This document shows, piece after piece, positions 57,901 to 64,000 of a stretch of 64,000 bases of DNA. Numbering within the stretch: the stretch's first letter is position 1; each line of letters starts with the position of its first letter. The DNA is taken from positions 744,001-808,000 of the forward strand of contig NZ_CP137079.1 in NCBI RefSeq assembly GCF_033170155.1, written 5' to 3'. The stretch is from Raineyella sp. W15-4. GTDB lineage: Bacteria > Actinomycetota > Actinomycetes > Propionibacteriales > Propionibacteriaceae. The notes under the pieces are model-generated. The model was not told the DNA's origin and did not search any database. It was given only the letters and a program-made list of their open reading frames with translations. A program made the position numbers and the translations under genes.

Positions 57901-58412
57901 ACGACCCGAACGCGTTCCGCGGCAACAAGATGGCCCAGCTCAAGCACGCCACCGACCAGCTGCGTGCCCAGATTGATCAGGTCGTCGATACCAACCGCAC
58001 CGACATCGTCGCGGCAATCGAGGGTCGCAAGGTCGAGATCGAGCAGAGTGCTTTCTGTGCTAAGGCAACTCCCGACGCCCAGGAGAGAGTGCTGCGCCGG
58101 GTCGACCAGACGATCTCCCGTGTCCGCACCCAGAACCAGATTGCCCTCATTCGGCAGACCGGGTCGAGCTTTGAGGAGACCGTCTACCCGAGCCTGCTCG
58201 ACCAGCTTGCCGCCTCCCAGCAGGGCGCCGGAGATCGCGATGCAGACGGTGGTACACCGCCACGGCCGAAACAGACTGTGTCGGTCAAGACAATCCCCGC
58301 CGCCGGCGTCTCTGGAGTACTGGAGACCGAGGCGGACGTCGACCGCTACCTCGACGCCCTGCGCTCAGCGCTCGTGAAGACCCTGAACGACGGAAAGCGA
58401 ATCTCGCTCTGA
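54927..58412 (+). CDS. brxC: BREX AAA-type ATPase BrxC (PglY-like)
   Basis: 1161 aa. Walker A GFFGSGKSHMLK at about residues 64-75 and FFVDEVGQFIG as Walker B. The large P-loop protein of BREX type 1, probably the motor that couples recognition and defence. ATG 54927 is chosen because AGGAGG (54911-54916) is 10 nt away; the GTG at 54918 is only 1 nt from it. The stop TGA overlaps the pglX start. Confidence 0.93.
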   Translation: MQLDQIFAKDIQRPIEGVIKADDAAHLGTEVDEYVLTNEAAKGLEILLEEYTSYTNANGVWISGFFGSGKSHMLKMLAHLLGDVEGQDYPRQAVSDSFRAKTPDAFLPGLLNKADRIPAKSLLFNIDQKATLISKDQTDALLRVFVKVFDESRGYYGNQGHVARFERDLDSRGQYEQFKAAFGRIAGIPWTQGREQSALEGPSIDRAFAEVNGGTADGIIRQYSASYAVSIEDFADEVKAWLDQQGDPTFRLNFFVDEVGQFIGSDTKLMLNLQTIAESLNTKCLGRAWVFVTSQEDMEKVIGDRTRQQGNDFSKIQARFTTRLKLTSADVEEVIRKRLLEKNDGGVGALSVIYAEQHANFKTLFDFVDGAKTYRNYTDEAHFVGTYPFVSYQFPLFQAAIEGISDHNVFEGRNSSIGERSMLGVVQQVAKDIGDVEVGHLATFDSMFAGIRASLKSAAQRSIDVAERNLDNDLAIRLLKALFLVKYVESFQATPRNLTVLVYDRFGLDLPELSEQVKEALTLLETQTYIQRNGNVYEYLTNEEQVIEEEIKNVDIDTSEVSGRLSKILSGDVIKASKIRYAKNGQDFPFGFKLDDQAHGSQKELAVHFISPEYPYSPEEIRMHSAGKDELRVILEPDARVLSDLRLLIKTEKYIKRKQGTSISAIEGQILQTKGAQNVDREKELIERVKASVGKSTLVINAADITSSSQDALVRVTDGFQDLISRTYTQLKLLDGRTYSEQQVAGAANPDGGLFDAADATKLFAPSEEVLSFVLRKEALGEQVTVKTIVDSFTAKPYGWDLASIEVLIAYLIGTSKVTLTVDGNVLKRSEVATALRNTQKHAHAVVSPQKTFDERKVAAFRKFCTDFFDQGNTPKDPLELACYGADKLKAKRDELKATVTGSKYPFASQLSGPIDLLDQVVGKPDDWYLTDFNLGDDLLDAKESTIDPIWAFLSGGQKVIYDDAVALLTTHSSNLGYLPSGSDATVRTALDDPNAFRGNKMAQLKHATDQLRAQIDQVVDTNRTDIVAAIEGRKVEIEQSAFCAKATPDAQERVLRRVDQTISRVRTQNQIALIRQTGSSFEETVYPSLLDQLAASQQGAGDRDADGGTPPRPKQTVSVKTIPAAGVSGVLETEADVDRYLDALRSALVKTLNDGKRISL

Positions 58413-60982
58413 TGGAAACCGCACCGCTGAAATCGTTCGCCACCTGGGCACGCACCTCCCTCATCCGCGAGGTGACCGCCCGGATCGCCGTTGTGCTGGC
58501 TCCAGCCTCGCCCGAGCGGGTGGAGCTGCCCAACGCCGTGGAAGCCCTGGAGAAGGCCGTCACGGTGGCCGGTGGGGGCGAGAAGGGCAAGGTTGCGGTC
58601 GCCGACAAGGTTGCCTACACCTGGTTCAACCGGATCATTGCTCTGCGCTTCATGGACGCCAACGGCTACACCGGTGTTGGTGTCGTCTCCCCGCAGGCCG
58701 GTGTTGAGGCAGGTCAGCCCGAGCTCCTGGCCGAGGCGAAGCGCGGCAACTTCGAGACAGAGGTGGTCGGGGGTAAGACCCGCGAGACTGTGACAGCGCT
58801 GCTGAACGGCACCCGCCGTAGCGACGACGCCCAGGGCGAGGCCTACGCCCTCCTGCTGGCGGACTACTGCCGCTACTGGAACTGGGCCATGCCGTTCATG
58901 TTCGAGCGCGAGGGCGACTTCACGGAGCTGCTCATCCCAGCCAACCTGCTGGCCGACGACTCCGTCCCGAGCCGGACAGTCAACGTGCTGACCAAGGACG
59001 TCTGCCAGGACGTCGAGGTGATCGGTTGGCTGTACCAGTTCTACATCTCGGAGCGGAAGGACGAGGTCTTCGCCGGGTTCAAGAAGAACAAGAAGGCCGG
59101 CGCCGACGAGATCCCCGCAGCAACCCAGCTCTTCACGCCGCACTGGATCGTCCGCTACCTCGTCGAGAACTCGCTGGGTCGACTGTGGGTGCTCAACCAC
59201 CCCGAGTCCCGTCTCGTCGACCAGATGGATTACTACCTCGCCCCGGTCGACGAGGAGACCGACTTCCTCAAGATCGCCCGGCCGGAGGAGTTGAAGGTCG
59301 TCGACCCGGCCTGTGGCTCGGGGCACATGCTGACCTACGCCTTCGACTTGTTGTACGCGATCTACGAGGAGGAGGGCTACGCCCCGGCCGAGATCCCCAG
59401 TCTGATCCTGACCAACAACCTCCACGGCATCGAGATCGACCCCCGCGCTGGGTCGCTGGCGGCCTTCGCTCTGACTATGAAGGCTCGCGCCAAACAGCGC
59501 ACGTTCTTCAACAAGCAGATCGAGCCCAACGTCTGCGTCCTCGACCCGATCCGCTTCACGCCCGACGAGCTGGAATACCTCGTCACCAAGGACGGCGACC
59601 GGCACGCGGAGGAGGCGTTCTGGAACCAGTTCGCCGAGGCCGACACTTTCGGCTCGCTCATCCACCCCGATCCCGACCTGACCGTCCGACTCGGGCGTCA
59701 CCTCGCCACGCTCGACGACGAGGGCGACATGCTCCGCGCCGACGCGCTCGACTGGGCCCAACGCGTCATCGACCAAGCCGTATACCTCACGCGTGGATAT
59801 ACGGTTGTAGTCGCGAACCCACCGTATATGGGTAGCAAGCAGATGAATGCCCTCCTTTCACAGTTCATGAAGGACGCGTACCCGGACGCGAAGTCCGATC
59901 TGTTCGCCGGGTTCATCGAGCGCTGCACCAACCTCGCGGGGCCGCGAGGAGCAGTGGCGATGATCACGATGCAGTCGTGGATGTTCCTCAGCTCGTACGA
60001 GAAGCTCCGAGCCTCACTCCTCACGAAGCAGCGGATCACTTCGATGCTGCACCTCGGCGCTCGTGCCTTCGACTCGATTGGGGGCGAGGTCGTCTCCTCA
60101 ACTGCGTTCGTTCTGGCGAACGTGCTGCCGGAGAGAAGAGGGTCTGCCCGGAAGCGCGCTGGCACCTTCATCCGTCTCGTGGATGGCACGTCCGAAGCGG
60201 AGAAGGTCGCCGCGCTGAGCAAGGCTCTTGAGGACCGGGCCAGGGAGGCGGGCTTCCACCTGGCGTCGGACGCGGACTTCAGTGCCATCCCCGGCGCCCC
60301 GATCGTTTACTGGCTCAGTGAAAAGATGCGCGGGTCCTTCACGGCTGGGAAGCCGCTAGGCGAAGTCGCGAATCTCCGGCAAGGGCTAGCGACGGCTGAT
60401 AACAACCGCTTCCTGCGACAGTGGTGGGAGGTCTCGGGTAGTCGGACCGCATTCGCTTCCACGTCGCGTGAAGAGGCCGCGGCCAGCGGTGCACGTTGGT
60501 TCCCGTACAACAAGGGCGGCGAGTTCCGGAAGTGGTACGGGAACCAGGAACACGTCGTCAACTGGGAGAACGACGGCGCAGAGATCGTCGACTTCAAGCC
60601 GCGTTCGGTCATTCGTAACCCCGGAACCTACTTTTCACCGTCAGTGTCATGGTCCGACATCTCCTCGGGAGAAGCCGCGTTCCGACGCTACCCGCAGGGG
60701 TTCATCCACGACTCGACGGGGCACTCGGGTTTCGGAGATGAAACGTTGCTTGACCAGATCGCGCTGCTGCTGAATTCGCGGTATGTCATGGAGGTTATGC
60801 AGGTCCTTGCTCCGACCATGCATTTCCACATCGGGTACGTCGGCCTGGTCCCGGTAGCTTCTGGCGTCACGGATCTTCCGGACAGCACCATCGACAACCT
60901 GGTTGAGACGTCCCGGGCCGACTGGGACCTTTCGGAAACGTCATGGAACTTCGAACGCAACCCGTTGGTCGAGCTTGTTTGA
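58412..60982 (+). CDS. pglX: BREX adenine DNA methyltransferase PglX (BrxX), 5' part with phase-variable end
   Basis: N6-adenine methyltransferase that marks self DNA in BREX. 856 aa: an N-terminal helical region, SAM motif DPACGSGH at 298-305, catalytic NPPY at 469-472, then the target-recognition segment. Usual PglX is about 1200 aa; this one stops at NPLVELV, before the conserved C-terminal block found at 63524. Residues 626-725 lie in a 300-bp repeat shared, inverted, with a silent copy at 61015-62205. Residues 726-856 are tail A, which an inversion would replace with tail B. The start overlaps the brxC stop. Confidence 0.9.
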   Translation: METAPLKSFATWARTSLIREVTARIAVVLAPASPERVELPNAVEALEKAVTVAGGGEKGKVAVADKVAYTWFNRIIALRFMDANGYTGVGVVSPQAGVEAGQPELLAEAKRGNFETEVVGGKTRETVTALLNGTRRSDDAQGEAYALLLADYCRYWNWAMPFMFEREGDFTELLIPANLLADDSVPSRTVNVLTKDVCQDVEVIGWLYQFYISERKDEVFAGFKKNKKAGADEIPAATQLFTPHWIVRYLVENSLGRLWVLNHPESRLVDQMDYYLAPVDEETDFLKIARPEELKVVDPACGSGHMLTYAFDLLYAIYEEEGYAPAEIPSLILTNNLHGIEIDPRAGSLAAFALTMKARAKQRTFFNKQIEPNVCVLDPIRFTPDELEYLVTKDGDRHAEEAFWNQFAEADTFGSLIHPDPDLTVRLGRHLATLDDEGDMLRADALDWAQRVIDQAVYLTRGYTVVVANPPYMGSKQMNALLSQFMKDAYPDAKSDLFAGFIERCTNLAGPRGAVAMITMQSWMFLSSYEKLRASLLTKQRITSMLHLGARAFDSIGGEVVSSTAFVLANVLPERRGSARKRAGTFIRLVDGTSEAEKVAALSKALEDRAREAGFHLASDADFSAIPGAPIVYWLSEKMRGSFTAGKPLGEVANLRQGLATADNNRFLRQWWEVSGSRTAFASTSREEAAASGARWFPYNKGGEFRKWYGNQEHVVNWENDGAEIVDFKPRSVIRNPGTYFSPSVSWSDISSGEAAFRRYPQGFIHDSTGHSGFGDETLLDQIALLLNSRYVMEVMQVLAPTMHFHIGYVGLVPVASGVTDLPDSTIDNLVETSRADWDLSETSWNFERNPLVELV
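59860..59876 (+). repeat. Outer 17-bp inverted repeat, left copy
   Basis: ACAGTTCATGAAGGACG, inside pglX just after the NPPY motif. Exact reverse complement at 62115-62131. Both copies are in the same reading phase (QFMKD), so an inversion here would exchange the recognition segments in frame. Confidence 0.75.
60287..60586 (+). repeat. 300-bp perfect inverted repeat, left arm
   Basis: Compared base by base with the reverse complement of 61441-61740: no mismatch in 300 positions. The arm begins and ends on codon boundaries of pglX (residues 626-725) and also of the inverted copy. Identity stops sharply at both ends. Confidence 0.97.
60629..60655 (+). repeat. Inner 27-bp inverted repeat, left copy
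   Basis: A 27-bp block in tail A (encodes YFSPSVSW) that is the exact reverse complement of 61354-61380 in tail B. It lies within the segment between the 300-bp arms. Confidence 0.85.
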
Positions 60983-61353
60983 GGGCTCGGCCCCCGGGGG
61001 AAGTCTTCGTAGCGCTATCCGCGTTCCGCGAGTTCGACGAGAGGGTTCCGGACGAACCCCCAAGATGTCTCGAAGCTGTCCCAGTCCGACCTAGCCACGT
61101 CGATTGCCTCTGCGGCAAGGGATACGCCGTCCTCCGCGGATGCGTCTGCCACGGGGAGGCCAGCGACCTGCCCCACCTCGTAGTTGAGCGTTGGGGCGAT
61201 CGCGGCGAGCTGCTCGAATGCCACCTGGGAGTTCGTGAAGGAGAGCAACCCAGCCCGTTCTTGGCTTGTCGTGACGAAGATCGACGTACCTGCAACGTCG
61301 TAGATAAACCCGGAAGGATAGGCGCGGAACGCCGGTGCGCCGCTGCTGACCTT

Positions 61354-61380
61354 GGACCATGACACTGACGGTGAAAAGTA
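61354..61380 (-). repeat. Inner 27-bp inverted repeat, right copy
   Basis: Reverse complement of 60629-60655, within tail B. Confidence 0.85.
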
Positions 61381-61440
61381 CGTATCTGTGTTCTGGGCAC
61401 GCGACCGCGGGCGACCACCATCCTCTGTCCCGAATGTCCG

Positions 61441-61740
61441 GATCTCTGCGCCGTCGTTCTCCCAGTTGACGACGTGTTCCTGGTTCCCGTACCACTTCCG
61501 GAACTCGCCGCCCTTGTTGTACGGGAACCAACGTGCACCGCTGGCCGCGGCCTCTTCACGCGACGTGGAAGCGAATGCGGTCCGACTACCCGAGACCTCC
61601 CACCACTGTCGCAGGAAGCGGTTGTTATCAGCCGTCGCTAGCCCTTGCCGGAGATTCGCGACTTCGCCTAGCGGCTTCCCAGCCGTGAAGGACCCGCGCA
61701 TCTTTTCACTGAGCCAGTAAACGATCGGGGCGCCGGGGAT
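61441..61740 (-). repeat. 300-bp perfect inverted repeat, right arm
   Basis: Reverse complement of 60287-60586 over its whole length. The 854 bp between the arms (60587-61440) contain exactly tail A and tail B, end to end and opposed. Confidence 0.97.
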
Positions 61741-62114
61741 CGCCGCGAAGTCAACCTGCGACACCTCGTATCGGTTGTACGTGCTGTCACGGAACAGCGC
61801 CTCGATCGCGGCCACGGACCTAACATCGACGTGCTGCTCGAAGAGCCGCCGGTAGACCCCCCGGGCCGTCCTAGGCCGCGCGTTGTCGACCACGAACGCG
61901 ACGGTGCCGAAGTCCGACCCGAAGATCCCTCGTCCCAGGTGGACCATCGACACGATCCGCTGGTCCTGGAGCAGGTCGTGCCGGAGGTCTTCGAACGACT
62001 TTAGCGACATCCACGACGGGAGGTTGATCATCGCCCAGACGCCGCGTGGTGCCGACAACAGCTGAGCCCGGACCATGAACGCCGTCATGAGATCGGACTT
62101 GCCGGTCGGGTACT

Positions 62115-62131
62115 CGTCCTTCATGAACTGT
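62115..62131 (-). repeat. Outer 17-bp inverted repeat, right copy
   Basis: Reverse complement of 59860-59876, at the beginning of homology in the silent cassette. Confidence 0.75.
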
Positions 62132-62216
62132 GTTGCGGTCGACAGTCTTCTCGGCTCGTTGGAGGCGTCCTCGGCTCGCGCATCAGCCTCAACATCGTGT
62201 GGCACCGCGGAATCAG

Positions 62217-62238
62217 ATGGCTACCCTGTTGGCTACCC
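62217..62238 (+). repeat. ATGGCTACCCT / GGCTACCC repeats, left of recombinase
   Basis: ATGGCTACCCT (62217-62227) and GGCTACCC (62231-62238). The same two words, in the opposite order, flank the other side of the recombinase gene (63514-63534). Possible recombinase arm sites or insertion-junction repeats. Confidence 0.5.
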
Positions 62239-62280
62239 ACCTTCCCTGTTGCGGCTGTCGGCGGCGGTGACCATGGGGAG

Positions 62281-63495
62281 ATGCAAAGGCCGAAGCAGCG
62301 CAGCAAAGGAACGGGCTCCATCTACCAGAACTCCCGAGGGCAATGGGTCGCTGCCATCGAGGCCGGGTGGACGGCGCGCGGGACCCGACGTCGACTCACG
62401 CTCAAGGCGCGAACCGAAGCCGAGGTGCGCGCCAGGCTTGCGGAGGCGCAGCGGCGAATCGCGGCGGAGGGCCCGGCCACGTCATTCTCTAGCGTCACGG
62501 TCAAGCGGTGGGCCGATCAGTGGCTTCCGCAGCGGCAACACATCGTGCGGCCCGGCACGTTCGTCTCTGACCGCTCAGCGGTCCGCCGGTGGATCGTCCC
62601 GGCCATCGGCCACCTGAGGCTCGACTCCCTGACGCCAGCTGACATACGCAAGGTCGCCGCGTTCCAAGAAGACGCAGGACTGGCGCTCGCCACGATGCAG
62701 CGCACGCATGCCGTATTAAGCAAGATCCTCGCGGACGCGGTCGCAGAGGGGTACCAGGTATCTCAACGCACCCGGGAGACGAGCAGCCCGGGTGCCGGAC
62801 GCTCGCCGAGGCAGGCGCTGAGTCTCGACGAGGCGATGAAGATCCTCGCCGTAGCCACCGCCCGGCCCGACGCGTCGCGCTGGGTGGCGGCGCTCGTAGA
62901 AGGCCTGCGTCCGGCCGAGGCACTCGGACTGACCTGGGACATGATCGACCTTGACGCCGGCACGATGACGCTCGCCTGGCAGCTCAAGGCACTCCCTTAC
63001 GTCGAGTTCCGGAATCCCGACAGCGGGTTCCGCGTCCCCCGTGGGTTCGAGTCCCGCCACCTTGAGGGTGCCTACCATCTTGTGCGCCCGAAGACCCGCG
63101 CCGGGAGCCGCGTCATCCCCCTCGTCCCCTGGCTCGTCGACGAGCTCAGGTCCTGGGCGGGGCGAGCGCCGTCGTCGTCCTCCGGGCTGGTCTGGCCACG
63201 AGACGACGGCACCCCGCGGTCGGCGGAGTTCGACCGCCGGGAGTGGTACGAGATCGCAGAGCAGGCGAAGGTCACCGTGACGCTCCCCGACGGTCGGACT
63301 CGGCGCCCGTTGCTGTACGAGGCCCGCCACACCGCAGCCACCCTGCTGCTCGCTAACGGGATCGACGAGACTACGATCAAGGCCGTGCTCGGGCACTCCT
63401 CTGTGCTGAGCACGCAGTCCTACCTACACGCTGATAGGACGAGGACCCGAGCGGCACTCGCGGCGTCGGCGGAAATAGTCGGACTCGGCGGGTAG
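62281..63495 (+). CDS. Tyrosine recombinase (phage-integrase family)
   Basis: 404 aa. An N-terminal AP2-like arm-binding domain (GTGSIYQNSRGQWVAAIEAGWTARGTRRRLT), a SAM-like core-binding domain (about 80-165) and the catalytic domain with Arg210 (VEGLRPAEALGL), Arg349 in YEARHT, His372 in LGHSS and nucleophile Tyr381. The box II His is Tyr346, as in some actinobacterial integrases. Placed between the inverted pglX cassette and the pglX 3' piece, it is the likely invertase, though an ordinary integrase of the island is possible. ATG 62281 directly follows GGGGAG, so the start is not certain. Confidence 0.87.
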   Translation: MQRPKQRSKGTGSIYQNSRGQWVAAIEAGWTARGTRRRLTLKARTEAEVRARLAEAQRRIAAEGPATSFSSVTVKRWADQWLPQRQHIVRPGTFVSDRSAVRRWIVPAIGHLRLDSLTPADIRKVAAFQEDAGLALATMQRTHAVLSKILADAVAEGYQVSQRTRETSSPGAGRSPRQALSLDEAMKILAVATARPDASRWVAALVEGLRPAEALGLTWDMIDLDAGTMTLAWQLKALPYVEFRNPDSGFRVPRGFESRHLEGAYHLVRPKTRAGSRVIPLVPWLVDELRSWAGRAPSSSSGLVWPRDDGTPRSAEFDRREWYEIAEQAKVTVTLPDGRTRRPLLYEARHTAATLLLANGIDETTIKAVLGHSSVLSTQSYLHADRTRTRAALAASAEIVGLGG

Positions 63496-63513
63496 CCTAA
63501 ACAAACGCACGTC

Positions 63514-63534
63514 GGCTACCCCCATGGCTACCCT
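63514..63534 (+). repeat. GGCTACCC / ATGGCTACCCT repeats, right of recombinase
   Basis: GGCTACCC (63514-63521) and ATGGCTACCCT (63524-63534). Direct copies of the words at 62217-62238. The ATG of the pglX 3' piece is within the second copy. Confidence 0.5.
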
Positions 63535-64000
63535 CCCGTGCCCGAACGGCGGCCGACGGTGGAAATCGAAATCCCGGCGAACTCTCGTGAGGACCCCGTT
63601 GAAGACGCTTGAACAGACCGTTGCGCAGCATCGAGCAGAGTGGGCGACTCGTTCGCTCGCTCAGCAACAGCTGGAGATCGAGAACAATGAGGCCGTCGCG
63701 AAGCTGTACGGGCTTGAGGATGAGGTTCCGTCGCACGTACCGCTTGAGCGCGTATCGCTGACGAACAACTCCGCGTTCCGGTGGCCGAACAAGACGCCCG
63801 AGGAGCGCGACGCCCTGTTCACCCAGTCCGCCATCGCCGACCTCATCTCCTATGCGGTCGGCTGCATGTTCGGTCGCTACAGCTTGGACGAGCCGGGGCT
63901 CATCCTCGCTGACCAGGGTTCTACCTTTGAGGATTACCTGGCCAAGGTGCCGAACCCGACGTTCACCCCGGACAAGGACAACGTCGTCCCGATCGTGGAT
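63524..64000 (+). CDS. Displaced C-terminal domain of PglX (runs off window)
   Basis: A frame open from ATG 63524 to the right edge, 159 codons so far. From KTLEQTVAQHRAEWATRS on, and above all DLISYAVGCMFGRYSLDEPGLILADQGSTFEDYLAKVPNPTFTPDKDNVVPIVD, it is the conserved C-terminal region that follows the NPLV segment in normal one-piece PglX. Here it is a separate gene, 2.5 kb past the pglX stop, beyond the cassette and recombinase. Possible starts: ATG 63524, GTG 63587, or TTG 63599 with GAGG 6 nt upstream. Probably it pairs with the 856-aa part as a two-piece enzyme. Confidence 0.82.
   Translation, partial: MATLPCPNGGRRWKSKSRRTLVRTPLKTLEQTVAQHRAEWATRSLAQQQLEIENNEAVAKLYGLEDEVPSHVPLERVSLTNNSAFRWPNKTPEERDALFTQSAIADLISYAVGCMFGRYSLDEPGLILADQGSTFEDYLAKVPNPTFTPDKDNVVPIVD

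Larger units (their letters stand above)
61015..62205 (-). pseudogene. Silent inverted pglX cassette: alternative recognition segment and tail B
   Basis: A 396-codon frame without a start signal or methyltransferase motifs. From 62131 it reads TQFMKDEYPTGKSDLMTAF and is homologous to pglX from just after NPPY. It holds recognition segment B (61741-62114), the shared 100 residues (61441-61740), and tail B (61015-61440, 141 residues ending NPLVELAERG). Segment B and tail B differ strongly from pglX while the 300-bp block is identical, the pattern of a recombining storage cassette, not of simple decay. Confidence 0.88.

Noticed and set aside
60982-61015. Terminator between the opposed pglX tails
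   Set aside because: The short gap has a GC-rich run (CCCCCGGGGG) but no stable stem with adequate loop, and it lies inside the invertible segment.

Overview
This is a 64 kb window of high-GC DNA from an actinobacterium. The opening gene order (rpsI-glmM, coaA, glmS-acpS-nnr-alr, a GNAT-TsaE fusion, tsaB-rimI-tsaD) and the many start codons lying 6-7 nt after a NANNNT -10 box (leaderless-type promoters) suggest Propionibacteriaceae or a close relative. That placement is inference from gene order and sequence style; there is no 16S here. No rRNA, tRNA or CRISPR array was seen.

Positions 1-15,018 are conserved core: ribosomal protein S9, amino-sugar and peptidoglycan precursor synthesis (glmM, glmS, alr), CoA and ACP maturation (coaA, acpS), NAD(P)HX repair (nnr), a family-4 glycosyltransferase, a DEAD-box RNA helicase with a long charged tail, and the tsaE-tsaB-rimI-tsaD cluster for tRNA t6A37 and ribosomal protein acetylation. 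From 15,023 to 32,400 the genes are mixed housekeeping: an Xre-ImmA/IrrE protein with a shortened PIN-like partner, an SPFH membrane protein, a malate/lactate dehydrogenase-like gene coupled to an ACT protein, a Ca2+-type P-ATPase, two methyltransferases, a nitroreductase, a CynX-type transporter, a cupin, and an ECF sigma/anti-sigma/secreted-protein cluster in which the sigma reading frame is broken.

Positions 32,559-37,959 form an aromatic-acid island: mhpA, mhpB and an MHS-family transporter on the minus strand, divergent from a LysR regulator. Positions 38,053-53,218 are accessory and eroded: a flavodoxin, a remnant of a PEP-synthase/rifampicin-phosphotransferase gene, a MarR-regulated DHA2 exporter, a Fic remnant, an IS3-family element inserted in the 5' end of a Baeyer-Villiger monooxygenase-esterase fusion gene, a decayed AbrB/PIN toxin-antitoxin pair, an unknown membrane protein of lower GC, and a fused 5-oxoprolinase (hydantoinase A+B).

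Positions 53,425-64,000 hold a type 1 BREX phage-defence island: brxA, brxB, brxC and pglX. It is the main find. The adenine methyltransferase gene pglX stops early (856 aa). It is followed by a silent inverted second copy of its target-recognition region and C-terminal tail, then a tyrosine recombinase, and then the displaced pglX 3' domain as a separate frame that runs off the window. pglX and the silent copy share a perfect 300-bp inverted repeat, in phase with both frames, with the two alternative tails lying exactly between the arms. A 17-bp inverted repeat further out, also in phase, brackets the alternative recognition segments. The layout predicts an invertible, split PglX that could make up to four specificity variants.
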